DNA of 64,000 bases from Ectobius pallidus (taxonomy: Eukaryota > Arthropoda > Insecta > Blattodea > Ectobiidae): NCBI GenBank assembly GCA_964059195.1, contig CAXKWD010000006.1:9416530-9480529 (forward strand), in the 5' to 3' direction. Within the stretch, counting starts at the first letter, position 1. Each line of letters starts with the position of its first letter. Below the pieces are notes generated by a model that did not search any database, was not told the DNA's origin, and saw only the letters and a program-made list of their open reading frames with translations. Shown in pieces: positions 1 to 9,207 of the stretch. Both the position numbers and the translations under genes were made by a program.

Positions 1-47
1 GCACTTCGAAATCTACCTCAGCCTGTAGGCCTACCTAAAGGGATTTT
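1..47 (+). repeat. 3' end of a dispersed TIR repeat (family D)
   Basis: The first bases match the right end of a repeat also seen at 39725-40345 and, inverted, at 59535-60070. The end carries CTTCGAAATCTACCT, the inverse of AGGTAGATTTCGAAG near the left end of the same family at 63821. The element is cut by the window edge. Its superfamily is not known to me. Confidence 0.6.
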
Positions 48-522
48 TTATTTATTTATTTTCATCTTAATGCATCTGCACAACTTGTGACACTTGCTTG
101 AAGGGTATGTTGTCATGGCTATGCTGAAGCGTTGTGAAATCAGACATCTGAAGCATGACCCCATAAAGGAATACAACATAATTAGTTGTGGCGATGGCTT
201 TAGACAGATAATGCAGAAGGATGCAGAGACATTAGGAAAGTAGGCCTCAATCTGCATGAATACATATTTTTGGCATGCACTTTATTTGTACAGAAAACAA
301 AGATGAGGCGTTATCATGCTCATCTACCTTAATAAGAGATTTCTAGAGCATGCATGTGCCAAACATATTAATTTCACTTTGCACGCTCACATGTGCTTAT
401 TACGTTATGCAAATCAGGTTTTACCGGAATTCGCAATAACAACTTAAATCTTCTCTTCTTCATAGTATGCGAGAATAACATTATTCAGATTCACAACATT
501 CCAAAAATTAACATATAGGCCT
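48..522. other. no recognised feature
   Basis: AT-rich sequence between a family D end and a Helitron-like end. I see no supported gene. The 69-codon minus-strand frame at 48-257 has no recognisable motif. Confidence 0.4.
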
Positions 523-575
523 TCTAGCAGGTGCCCGAGGCTTCGCCCGCGATTATTTACTCGACTGCTAGATGT
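523..575 (-). mobile_element. Helitron-like 3' terminus, truncated
   Basis: On the minus strand this reads as a GC-rich hairpin (CGCGGGCGAAGCCTCGGG) followed by CACCTGCTAG. That is the end architecture of the Helitron family that recurs in this window, but a diverged subfamily. A second relic of the same subfamily, with the AACATCTAGCAG block just upstream, lies at 30995-31040. Only the 3' end is recognisable. Confidence 0.5.
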
Positions 576-699
576 TTTGTTTTTTATTATTTTTTTTATT
601 ACAAATTACAAATTAAGTTTATTACAAATTAAAAAATACAAATTGATACAAAATTATTACAAATACAAATAATATGCACATAATTTGTACAATTTTATT

Positions 700-731
700 T
701 GCCCCGCATGAGCATAGCTCGTGTTCGGGGT
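700..731 (-). other. LINE 3' hairpin
   Basis: On the minus strand, CCCCGAACACGAGC and GCTCATGCGGGG form a bulged stem-loop just before the A/T-rich tail. Counterparts lie at 24077-24108 and 36370-36400. A structured 3' end is commonly used by LINE reverse transcriptases to recognise their own RNA; that role here is inference. Confidence 0.6.
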
Positions 732-1096
732 CTGTTCAGTCATACTAAAATTATATTTTGAAAATTATATAAAAAAAAACATACATATTATAGTTTTAGG
801 TAAAAAATAAGAATAAAAATAAATAAGATTGCTTGTATGAAATAAATGCATGAACAAAGATACGAAAAAATAAATTACAGTAACATAACAGAGTTACAAA
901 CAAAATACCCAATGTTAAAAATTAAAAATTTACAGTTGAGAATGATTAACATAAAAAAGTGGCAAAAGTACAATTACAAGTTAGATTTAATCAAATCGAG
1001 TACTCTTTTTTTAAACAATTTATTGTTTAGTGGTATCATATTAGGGTTTCTTCTAGTAAAATTGTTGTACAGCCTTGGTCCGAAATTTATACTATG

Positions 1097-1104
1097 CCTT
1101 AGAC
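1097..1104. repeat. hAT target-site duplication, left copy
   Basis: CCTTAGAC. The identical 8 bp are at 3636-3643 on the other side of the hAT element. Confidence 0.9.
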
Positions 1105-3635
1105 CAGGGGTGCTCAAACTTGAACTGCTGGCGATCTACCTCAATATTTTTAGACTACTTACGATCGACTCTGAGAGACTGCAAGTGTGTGTGATGCAGG
1201 GTTGTCGTACATACACGATACACCCTACCTACCTAGGTAGGGCGTACCGTAGCATATATAGATATTAGCTTTCTGCGCAGTATAGGTACATTATTTTAGT
1301 CAAGGTTTGGGTTAGGTTTAGTTAGGTTCTTCTCTACAATATCAATGAAAAAACTCATAGTTATTCAAAATTGCGAGTTTATTGGTTGTTACAAAACAAA
1401 AGAGTTACTAAGGAGTGGCTTTGGATGTTGAAGCGTGGCACTGCATGTCCTCAGCATACTTTTCATAAGATGGTACGTAACCACTGAGTGCTAATCGCAA
1501 GCATGATGACATATGATCGTCAGTTAGTCGATTGCGATATTTTGACTTAATTATCTTCATTTCAGAAAATGCAGACTCGCACAAGTAAGTTGACCCAAAA
1601 AATGCCGTCAGTTGAAGGGCGATTTGCCTTACATTCGGATATTTATCTTCAGATATAAAACACCAGAAATTTGTATCAGATGCTGTAGCTTTGAGATGTA
1701 TATCTGATATAATCTGCACCAACTCATTTTCAACAGAACATGAGTTCATATTAAACTGACTGGCTATTTCAGTAGCTAATTCCTCAATGTTTTTACATGA
1801 AAAAGGATAACTCATAAATGATGCTATATTTTCCAATTTACTGCAATCATGAAAACGCATTTCGAATTGTCCCAAAATATTTGATAATTCAGCCTCATAC
1901 GTATCATAATTCAACTGAGGAATCCTTGCTTTCAAAGACGGAAAATGTTTCAGATCCTTTCTTTTCAGTTGATCTATCATAAGTTGCAATTTACTTTTGA
2001 ATGCGTTTACTGCGCTAATCATCTCAATAATAGTTTTTCCTTTACCTTGAAGCTCCAAGTTAACGGTGTTTAAGTGCATTGTGATGTCAGTCAAAAATGC
2101 CAAATCATTTAGCCATTTTTCGTTTTTCAAAATCTGAGTGTCATCACCTCTTTCGTCTAGAAAAGCTGTTATTTCGGGCAATAATTCTTGAAACCTTTCT
2201 AGGAATTTTCCGCGACTCAACCACCTGACGTCCGTGTGAAGAACTAAATCAGTGTGTTCAGCTGACTCCCTATCTTCCAACTGCAACTGAAAGAGCCGCC
2301 GTTGCAAGCTACGTGCACGGATGGAATTCACAATTTTTGTCGCAATGCCCATAATTTCCTCCGTGTTTAAAACTTTTGAACACAAAACTTGTTGATGTAT
2401 AATGCAATGGAATGAAAAAAATGAAGGGAATTCTTCATTAGCTCGACACAATGCCACAAAACCGTTTTTGTTTCCAGTCATTGCTGGTGCTCCATCGGTT
2501 GTAATGCACACTAATTTATATATTGGTAGCTCGTAGTTTTTTACAAAATTGAAGAAAACGTCAAATATATCTTCGCCACGGGTCTTCCCCTTCAGAGGTA
2601 TGATTGTCAAAAATTCTTCCTTAGCCAACATGTCATTGAATACCATCCGAATAAAAATACACAGCTGGGCAGTGTCTGTCATATCGGTGGATTCGTCGAA
2701 CTGTAAAGAAAAGTATGTACATTCCATGATATCATGTTTTAGTTTATCTGCGATGTCCTGGCTCATGACTTCAATACGCCTTGTGACAGTCGGACGAGAT
2801 AACTGAAGTTCTCTAATAGCAGACATGATTTCTGTTTTATTTTTAAAATCTCCAAATAAAGTCTCACCCGCTTCAATAAATGCTTCCTTCACCACCGATC
2901 CATCTTCGAATGGTTTCTTGTGTTTCGCCAATATATGAGATATTTTAAATGACGCGATCGTAGCAGCTTTTGATTGTTTGACTGGTCTTGTGAACATGGA
3001 TTGTTCTTTTTTCAAACAAGATATCAAATCACGTACCTTTAGTTTTCTTAATTCACTCTGTGGCGGAAAATCCTTTTCATAGTTTTTATGAACCGTTTTA
3101 TGATGCCTCTCTAAGTTACCACGCTTAGGTATTGCAACTGACGCACGACAAATAACACAAATGCACTTATCCTTCACCATACAAAAGAAAAATTCTTCCT
3201 CCCAATCCTTATTAAAATGATACGTTTTAGATTTCTTCACTGCACTCATTTTCCACTATTTAATAATAAACTTTGTACTTATCGACGTAGTATCGCCATC
3301 AAGTTACAATTCAGAATGACTCCAATTCCTGCAGGCGCAACATTTATATCGGCGTGAACGAAAGTCTCGAATGTTCCCGTCAAACGCGCCGCCCGAAACT
3401 AGACTGTACTGTCTCTCGTTGTTTCTAGACTAGACTCCACTGTCTAGTCTAGAAACAACGCGGCTTTTCTTTGACAAGTGCCGCGCGTTCCTTTGATAAA
3501 GCCACCTTTTGCCGCAAGCAGTGTTATTTTATTAGTTACCTACCTACTTATTAAAATTTTTTTTCTTCTCGAGATCTACTCAAAAAGCACTCGCGATCGA
3601 CTTGTCGATCGCGATCGACCGTTTGAGCACCCCTG
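1105..3635 (-). mobile_element. complete hAT transposon
   Basis: A 2531-bp DNA transposon bounded by perfect 15-bp terminal inverted repeats, CAGGGGTGCTCAAAC at 1105-1119 and its complement at 3621-3635. Perfect 8-bp duplications (CCTTAGAC) flank both ends, the hAT hallmark. It holds one long minus-strand transposase frame and inserted into a LINE. Subterminal GATCGA/TCGATC motifs lie near both ends (1143-1168, 3593-3618) and may be transposase binding sites (inference). Intact ends plus an intact frame make this the best candidate for an active or recently active element in the window. Confidence 0.95.
1408..3249 (-). CDS. hAT-family transposase (GTF2IRD2/ZBED5/SCAND3-like group)
   Basis: A 613-residue transposase that would cut at the element's inverted repeats and reinsert it with an 8-bp target duplication, acting in the nucleus. 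Visible parts in order: an N-terminal BED-like zinc finger (CVIC at 31-34 with histidines near 49-54); an RNase H-like core with FDEST (D185) and TTDGAPAM (D252) as the first two catalytic acids; a RWLSRG motif around W343; and a C-terminal hAT dimerisation block (FGSTYLCESAFSEMK, 551-565, then RLTDDH). E558 is the likely third acid. The length fits this group and I see no stop or frameshift. The start is the first ATG of the frame, about 390 bp inside the right end. Vertebrate and insect relatives include domesticated genes, but here the TIRs and duplications show a mobile copy. Confidence 0.92.
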   Translation of the reverse strand: MSAVKKSKTYHFNKDWEEEFFFCMVKDKCICVICRASVAIPKRGNLERHHKTVHKNYEKDFPPQSELRKLKVRDLISCLKKEQSMFTRPVKQSKAATIASFKISHILAKHKKPFEDGSVVKEAFIEAGETLFGDFKNKTEIMSAIRELQLSRPTVTRRIEVMSQDIADKLKHDIMECTYFSLQFDESTDMTDTAQLCIFIRMVFNDMLAKEEFLTIIPLKGKTRGEDIFDVFFNFVKNYELPIYKLVCITTDGAPAMTGNKNGFVALCRANEEFPSFFSFHCIIHQQVLCSKVLNTEEIMGIATKIVNSIRARSLQRRLFQLQLEDRESAEHTDLVLHTDVRWLSRGKFLERFQELLPEITAFLDERGDDTQILKNEKWLNDLAFLTDITMHLNTVNLELQGKGKTIIEMISAVNAFKSKLQLMIDQLKRKDLKHFPSLKARIPQLNYDTYEAELSNILGQFEMRFHDCSKLENIASFMSYPFSCKNIEELATEIASQFNMNSCSVENELVQIISDIHLKATASDTNFWCFISEDKYPNVRQIALQLTAFFGSTYLCESAFSEMKIIKSKYRNRLTDDHMSSCLRLALSGYVPSYEKYAEDMQCHASTSKATP

Positions 3636-3643
3636 CCTTAGAC
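3636..3643. repeat. hAT target-site duplication, right copy
   Basis: CCTTAGAC, identical to 1097-1104. Confidence 0.9.
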
Positions 3644-3995
3644 CTACTTCTGTAGCACACTTTGGTTCGAAAAAAGGACAAGAGATATTATACCTCCTTG
3701 TATTATAGTAGTGATTTCGTGTTATGAACTTTTCCTGATGTTTATGGAAATAATTTAATAAAGTGTAGGAGTATAATTGTTTAATATTCAATACGTCAAA
3801 ATCTTTATATAAACTTTTAGATGGATAGTCGATTGATTTTTTTAAACATATCTTGATTATTCTTTTCTGCAGCAACGACAATGGGCGAAGTGCAGTCTGA
3901 CATATCCCACCCCATCCTAACATATACATATGTTTAACAGAAATATACATAAAACATTATTTATTAACACTGACATAGTTTCTACATAAATGTTG

Positions 3996-4639
3996 TGTCG
4001 TATCCCAGGGTCCTATATTTATTCTGACACCTTTTACCCCGGGACACGATTTATCAGGATGGCTCAATATATATATTTGCATCTTAACCACGAGGACAAG
4101 GGCAAGGAACGGAACATCTCCATGCGCAAATCACAAAAGCTAGTTTACCCAAAATAACAAAATGACTAGGTTTATTAATATTAAAATAAATTGAAATTAC
4201 ATAGTGTACTTACATACTGACTTCATGATGAATAACACACAAATTAAAATAAACTTTGCACCGGGGTGCTGTCGATCCCGTCGTGAAGAGTGTAGAGTAG
4301 CAAGAGGGCCGAACTGGTCAGTCCGCCCGTTTTATAACATCGTGCGTCAATACGTCTATCCATTTGGCACCCATGACGTTTCAAACCAAAACTCCTTACT
4401 TGCAGTTTCCTTTTCCGCGTATTTCTTAACTTTACTACTTTAAAATACTTATTTCGTATTTCGCAATTACTAGACTGTCAACCACCTTTGAAATGCAATT
4501 CCGCAAATCATCAACAAGTTATGAATACGTTGTGCAACGCTAAATTGACACTTATATTTCCTGGTTTACCCAGCCCAATGTCTGGCCTGTTTGCGATCCA
4601 TTTAGAGGGTCTGGTTTCCAAATTTTTTAAGATATTACA
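3996..4639 (-). repeat. 3' LTR of the errantivirus-like element
   Basis: 644 bp, TGT...ACA ends. It aligns end to end with 9208-9851 without gaps and with one visible substitution (CCTGG here, CCAGG there). Short open frames inside it are not genes. Confidence 0.93.
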
Positions 4640-4665
4640 TCACTCCCCCCCCCTAGCTCGAATCC
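4640..4665 (-). other. polypurine tract
   Basis: On the minus strand AGGGGGGGGAGTGA directly abuts the 3' LTR. This is the expected position and composition of the plus-strand primer of an LTR element. Confidence 0.7.
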
Positions 4666-5100
4666 GCCTTAGCTGGATTCGAACGGGTGTGTGTGTATCC
4701 GTTCGTCGATTTGTTGATACTTTCCATTTATTTATTTCTTTATTTATTTCTTATTTTTAATATTGTGCTCGTTGTTGCATATCTGGGATGCTGTCTGTTG
4801 CTGCGTTGATTGCACAGAGATGGTTGAGAGTAGTTAATACATTAAAATTTACTACGATTACTTTCTCATTAATATATTTTTTTTTTCTTTACAACGTCAT
4901 GGTTACCCATGGGAACGAATTGACGCCTACACATTTTATTTAAATTAATCATTGTTTCTTTCTTTTTTTTCCCCTTAATTAATTTTGTTACTAGTTCATT
5001 CTAATTCTATTTCCCCTAACCTGCCTAATGCAAAATTCTGTTTAATGCTAATAAAAAAAAATCCCTGTTAAAAAAAATTCCCTTTAAAAAAAAATCCCTT
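4666..5100 (-). other. 3' untranslated region of the LTR element
   Basis: Noncoding sequence between the env stop and the polypurine tract. It has several TTTTTT and AAAAAAA runs and no recognisable frame. Confidence 0.5.
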
Positions 5101-5375
5101 TTATATAATTCCTGCGCCCGTGAAGACTGGCTTCACCTTAATATTACTGGGTTCTTGGCTTGTTTCCTGTACGACATCGTTTGGAAGTGTGGACTTTGCA
5201 GTTTTCACTCTCGGCTGTGTAGATTGCGTAGTTGGTACGGAATTTGTAGCGTCAGCGACCTTGGTCTGGTGATTCTTCTTTATGTTATGTGTCTTCTGCC
5301 AGCTGTACTGAAGAACTGTATAACATACAAAAAAAATGACTATTAGTAAAATGACAAATAACTTACAATATTGGG
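5101..5375 (-). pseudogene. env: env C-terminal fragment (membrane anchor and tail), out of frame
   Basis: A minus-strand frame overlapping the end of the upstream env segment. It begins in a strongly hydrophobic stretch of about 20 residues (LFVILLIVIFFVC), fitting a membrane anchor, then a polar tail of roughly 70 residues ending at the stop at 5101-5103. It has no start of its own. It is in a different frame from the segment at 5363-6174, so an out-of-frame deletion probably removed the rest of the ectodomain. Family assignment rests on position and on the upstream segment. Confidence 0.6.
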
Positions 5376-6174
5376 GGTAATAAGTATGAGCTTAATATTT
5401 CGGCTGTTGTTAAATCAACTATCGTTCTAAATTGAATCAAATCGTGTTGAACTTGTTTTAACGTATCTGCCATAATCTGCAAATTTGTTAGCAAATCCAT
5501 ATTTTTCATGACTAAATTTATTTCGAAAAATACGTCTTCTGTAACGTTATCTAACACATGCAATGTTGTATTTAATATTTTGGAAAACTTATTTAAATTA
5601 ATGCAATTTTGTTCTACTCTATCTGCAGTCTTGTTTACATATGTAATTTGCTGTTTCATTAAGTCAATTATTTTTTCATTTGTTTGGGTTAATGACTCTA
5701 TCTGGTGATTTACTCTGTGCCTGTCTGTTGAATCTAATACACCGAACAATATTTTTAAAGTTAATCCACCCAAATTTAAAAGTCCTCTTTTTGTTCTACC
5801 CTCCGAATAAAATAATTCGTCATCAATTTCTACTACTTTTATCTGCAATCTTTGTAATTCGTGCTCCAACCTCCGCAATGAAGTTTGAACTGTTTTTTTC
5901 TACATTTCTGTTAAAGCCTCATACATCTGAAAATTCATAAAATCTGGTTTGTTTACTGTATCCTTTACTATATTTATTTGTTCTGTCATATTCTCTAAAA
6001 TTTCGTAATATTGTTCTAACGAAAAATCTAAAACAATCGACCATTTATTTGCGGACAACAAGATTTCCTGTTGTTTCAAAAAAACAAGTCCCTTATTTAA
6101 TTCCTGCTGTTGTTGGAAGTTCACTCCCTTCCCTGGTATTGTTGATAAGGCGACGATCCATATACAGATGAAAC
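5363..6174 (-). pseudogene. env: errantivirus-like envelope fusion protein, N-terminal half, broken
   Basis: Relic of a baculovirus-F-like envelope protein of the kind carried by insect errantiviruses. A hydrophobic leader-like stretch follows the putative splice acceptor. About 150 codons later comes a furin-type site RTKR followed by GLLNLGG and KILFGVLD, the pattern of the F1 fusion region, then a heptad-rich stretch. Two lesions are visible: an in-frame TAG at 5900-5902, and loss of the frame at 5363, before the membrane anchor. It cannot encode a working envelope. Compared with the usual length of this family, roughly half of the ectodomain is gone. Confidence 0.78.
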
Positions 6175-6190
6175 CTGGAAAAACAAAACA
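6174..6190 (-). promoter_or_regulatory. candidate env 3' splice acceptor
   Basis: On the minus strand TTTTGTTTTTCCAG|G lies immediately before the env frame, which has no ATG at its head. Gypsy-type errantiviruses express env from a spliced subgenomic RNA, so this is a plausible acceptor. No donor was located. Confidence 0.5.
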
Positions 6191-6197
6191 TTTATTT

Positions 6198-7618
6198 TTA
6201 TCTTGGTCGTAAATTATACTTTGTATTATTTCCCTCTTCCCTTGATTTTTCCACCATTTCTTTCGAAGTTGAAGCCTGACTTATATCCCTAGGCCTAAAA
6301 TTATATCTAGTTTGAACTTCCGGGTATTCCGTAGGTAGTATGTCATTTCCGCGTGTTAATGTCCGTTTATCAAGATTGGCAGACGGAGGAATGTCTTTAC
6401 GGTATTGGGTAAGGTTTTTTTTCTTTACAGGAGGTGCATTGCCTGTTTTAATACGATGTTTAATTACACTAGTGCAACCTATTTCATTGTCTCTGGGGTC
6501 TTGAAATACGTCAGCATATGTCCTTAATATTTCTCTTATTTTATGTTGGTCCTCAGCTGCTAAGTGCTCTAAATTCACTGTGTCTGCAATATTTGTTTCT
6601 GCTTCTTTTCCTGTCATTGGCGTTAATATATTCACTCCCTCTACTTTATTAGTTTTACTCTCACTACTTGTTAATACAGGGTAAACATGCCCTAAACGTC
6701 TGTTTCTCACTATTTCAATTTCCTCTCCCGTACAATTTACGACTTTTATAGGAATCCTCCCTTTCTTTAACTGCTCGTTATTATTCAGCGACCTAGCTGT
6801 GTATATTCCATATATACCCAAGCTTTCTGGTTCAAAAAGTTTGTCTCTGTCTTCCATATTAACTTCTCTATTAAGTTCTCTGTTAACTTCTCTATTAAGT
6901 TCTCTATTAAGTTCTCTATTAAGTGCTCTGGATGCGCATCCCTTTTTACTTAATTTCCCTAATATTATTATTTCGCTCTTTGGGGGAACCTTCACAATTC
7001 TAGTATTATACACTGGACATCCTGTTTGCATTTGTAACTGACTCGTGGGGTGGAATCCCTTAGGTCCTCTCTCTGTCACAACCTCTGTACTTGAAACTTC
7101 TTTGGAGGTGTCTGATTTTTTCTGAGAAAAATGCAGAACATTTCGGTTGATCAGACCGAATTCTTCCTTCCTGGTTTCGTTGTCATTGGTTGGTACTCCG
7201 AGATTTATTGCCCCACCTTCTGTCAGTAACATGCGATGTACAATGTTAATATTTATCCTGTTCTTACTCAAAAAATCTAGGCCAAGAATTCCATCCTGGT
7301 TTATTCCTAACGGACATATTATAAATGAGTGAATATATTTTTCTCTGTTTTCAAATTGAACTTCTACCGTCTGTGACCCTTTAATGTCCAGTCCAATTCC
7401 CGTGACCCCTTTTGCTATCACCTCAGTATTTTCCCAACTTGCCCCTGAGATTCCTGGCTTAATTACAGAAATTGTTGCTCCTGTATCTATAATAAAATGT
7501 GTCCTCCGGCCTTCAATCATGACACTGACCATTAACATTTCTGGGGAAGTTTCTACTATTGTAGTTATTACTGCTGGTTTTACTGCCTTGGCCTCCACGT
7601 AGGGGTGCTTGCGGAGGC
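6198..7618 (-). pseudogene. pol: pol: protease and RT beginning, RT-RNaseH-integrase deleted
   Basis: The minus-strand pol frame lies in the -1 frame relative to gag and opens after a TAG just upstream; its first usable start is GTG at 7598, so it was probably made by frameshifting. An aspartic protease is visible (FIIDTGATISVI near residue 36 from the GTG, and ILGLDFL downstream). A linker with a 12-bp tandem repeat follows, then the start of RT (TYADVFQDP). After roughly 15-20 further residues the frame runs into sequence rich in RPR typical of the end of pol (YNFRPRD, YNLRPR). Several hundred codons covering the RT active site, RNase H and integrase core are missing in frame. Protease could be made; DNA synthesis and integration could not. 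Confidence 0.85.
6856..6928 (-). repeat. 12-bp tandem repeat inside pol
   Basis: About six copies of a 12-bp unit (TTAACTTCTCTA/TTAAGTTCTCTA on the plus strand) encode a repeated NREL/NREV tetrapeptide in the protease-RT linker. The unit is a multiple of three, so the frame is kept. Confidence 0.8.
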
Positions 7619-8165
7619 TCCTTGAAAATCCGTCCTATAATTCGAATTTGCCCCGCTATTCCTTTCATGTCTATTGTAGTTTCCCCTACTAGGTGCTAGC
7701 TGTGGATTTTTAATCCAACATTTACTCTGAATGTGTCCTCTCTTTTTACAGAAAAAACATTCTATCGGTGGTTTCCCTACATATGTAGATTGTTCCCTAT
7801 TTTGATTTTGAAAATTTCCACGGTACACTTTTTGATTCTGTTCCGGGGACCCTTGTTGATTCAACTGACGTTTCGAACGACAGTCTCGTGCCTTGTGTCC
7901 AGTTTTCCCGCAATTAAAACATTTTAACTGCGTTAACATATTGAACACAGACCTAGGCTGTGCCTCCGGTTCCCTTTTATTTGTCTGGTCTGCATGCACG
8001 ATATTATAAGCAGTTACAGCAATTTGTACTGCCTCCTTTAGACTTTTAGGCATTCTTAATTGAACCTGTCTACCTATCTCTCCCTTTAATCCCGCGGTGA
8101 AAGCAGCAAGAAGCCTTCTTTCTGCCTCCTCCTCAAGAACTTTCTCCAGTAACCTTCAGCGTTTT
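7580..8165 (-). pseudogene. gag: gag 3' part: nucleocapsid with two CCHC knuckles, frameshifted
   Basis: C-terminal gag of the errantivirus-like element. It carries two zinc knuckles, CFNCGKTGHKARDC and CFFCKKRGHIQSKC, which bind the packaged RNA, and ends at the stop at 7580-7582. The frame is open back to about 8160 without a start of its own; it is the continuation of 8133-8630 after a one-base shift near 8140-8165. Confidence 0.82.
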
Positions 8166-8630
8166 TAAACTAAGGGCTTTTAATCTGTCAGCAAACGCTT
8201 CTGGCGTTTCGTTCTTTCCCTGTACCGCCGTTTGTAACTGCGTATAATAATAACTGTCTGGCAATTTTTCCCTGAAGCGATCCTCGAACGCAGCCCTAAG
8301 CTGGTCGTACGTCGCTTCCTTGTTAGTTAGGTCGGGTCTACCGTACAGAAATTCTGCGGCTGGCCCTACAACCTTTAACTTGACTATTTGTTTTTTATCC
8401 TCTGCTTCTAGGTTTCCCATGGAAGCAGCAGCTTCAATATTGTTAAAAAATTCCTTAACAGGCAAGGATCCCGACATGCCGTTCCATTCTTTAACAGTAG
8501 TACATACAGTTACGTCCTTATGTCTAACTACTTGGTTTGCCTGCTGTAATGCTTGGTTTGCTAGAGTTAGAGCCGCTAACCTGTTGTTGAGGTCTTCAAT
8601 AGCCCTCCTAGTTTCTTCGTTGATCGACAT
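8133..8630 (-). pseudogene. gag: gag 5' part: matrix/capsid region, frameshifted
   Basis: 165 codons from the gag ATG, starting MSINEETRRA, with a helical N-terminus rich in leucine and alanine and a Retrotrans_gag-like region (VKEFFNNIEA, then FEDRFREKLP). The frame then leaves the true reading frame and stops at 8133. The next frame continues the protein, so gag as a whole is broken by one indel. Confidence 0.8.
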
Positions 8631-8639
8631 ATTGAATTT

Positions 8640-9050
8640 TTATTTTGCAAAAGACACAACAATGGTATACAAAGAAAAAGAAAAAAAATTGGTGAGTTTA
8701 TTATCTTACACTAGAATCTGTGTTTCAACAGTTGTAATTATTCTTACAGGATTTAAGTTATTTGCTACATTCGCTATCTGTCTATGCTAACTCATTTCTT
8801 TCTGTCAGCTGTTTCATTCTTCCTACGTTTCAGTGTTAATAACCTTTGCAATATGAACATGAGATGCACCGTAATAACTAAACTAGCTTCCTTCCCTTGC
8901 TTTAAATCTCTGTGGTTATTTACTTTTATTTAATTTCACTTAATTCCATGTGGTTTACCCATTTTAATAATTACTTTTGCGTATGGCGACCCATTTGAGC
9001 TTTATTAAATTCACTCGCTTCTGATATTATTTATCGTAATGATCACCAGT
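8640..9050 (-). other. 5' leader of the LTR element
   Basis: Untranslated sequence between the primer-binding repeats and the gag ATG. No motif could be assigned; a packaging signal would be expected here from family knowledge. Confidence 0.4.
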
Positions 9051-9207
9051 TGTGTTCTGGGTTAAATTCGCCCATTTCTAAACACTAGTTGTCGTATTGG
9101 GTTAAGTTCGCCCGTTTCTGATCACCAGTTGTGTTCCGCGTTAAGTTCGCCCGCTTCTGAACACCAGTTGTGTTCCGCGTTAAGTTCGCCCGCTTCTGAA
9201 CACCAGT
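9051..9207 (-). repeat. tandem 39-40 bp repeats spanning the primer-binding site
   Basis: On the minus strand four units begin ACTGGTG (one ACTAGTG) at 39-40 bp spacing directly after the 5' LTR. The first two are almost identical and the others diverged. Each repeats the primer-binding sequence plus GGGCGAA and TTAAC blocks. One unit ends in ATACGACA, like the LTR terminus itself. Confidence 0.85.
9189..9205 (-). other. primer-binding site
   Basis: TGGTGTTCAGAAGCGGG begins two bases after the LTR, with the TGG expected to pair with a tRNA CCA end. It resembles the 3' end of leucine tRNAs with mismatches; the tRNA identity is tentative. Confidence 0.55.

Larger units (their letters stand above)
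974..3960 (-). pseudogene. LINE reverse transcriptase C-terminus, split by transposon
   Basis: The C-terminal region of a LINE reverse transcriptase, 5' truncated. The first segment (about 3960-3636) contains the GWGG, KRIIKICLK and YNTRR blocks shared with the LINE at 34 kb. The hAT at 1105-3635 interrupts it. When the hAT and one copy of its 8-bp duplication are ignored, the second segment (1096-974) continues in the same frame with GPRLYNN and ends at a stop at 974-976. The frame was therefore still open here when the hAT inserted. The catalytic YADD region is absent. Confidence 0.75.
590..3995 (-). mobile_element. LINE (non-LTR retrotransposon) 3' part, interrupted by a hAT
   Basis: A minus-strand LINE fragment running from the C-terminal region of reverse transcriptase to an A/T-rich 3' tail. 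It resembles the LINE at 34057-36470 in coding sequence (RIIKIC, YNTRR and GPRLYN blocks) and in its 3' hairpin. The 5' part is missing and the sequence gives way to the LTR element at 3996. The hAT at 1105-3635 sits inside it, flanked by an 8-bp duplication of LINE sequence. Confidence 0.75.

Noticed and set aside
1300..1335. TTAGG-like words (GTTAGGTTTAGTTAGG), possible insect telomere repeat
   Set aside because: Only a few imperfect copies within a hAT element; also isolated at 28970. No telomeric array.
4204..4760. 79- and 90-codon plus-strand frames repeated at 9416-9921
   Set aside because: They lie within and across the LTRs of a minus-strand element; the duplication is explained by the LTR pair.
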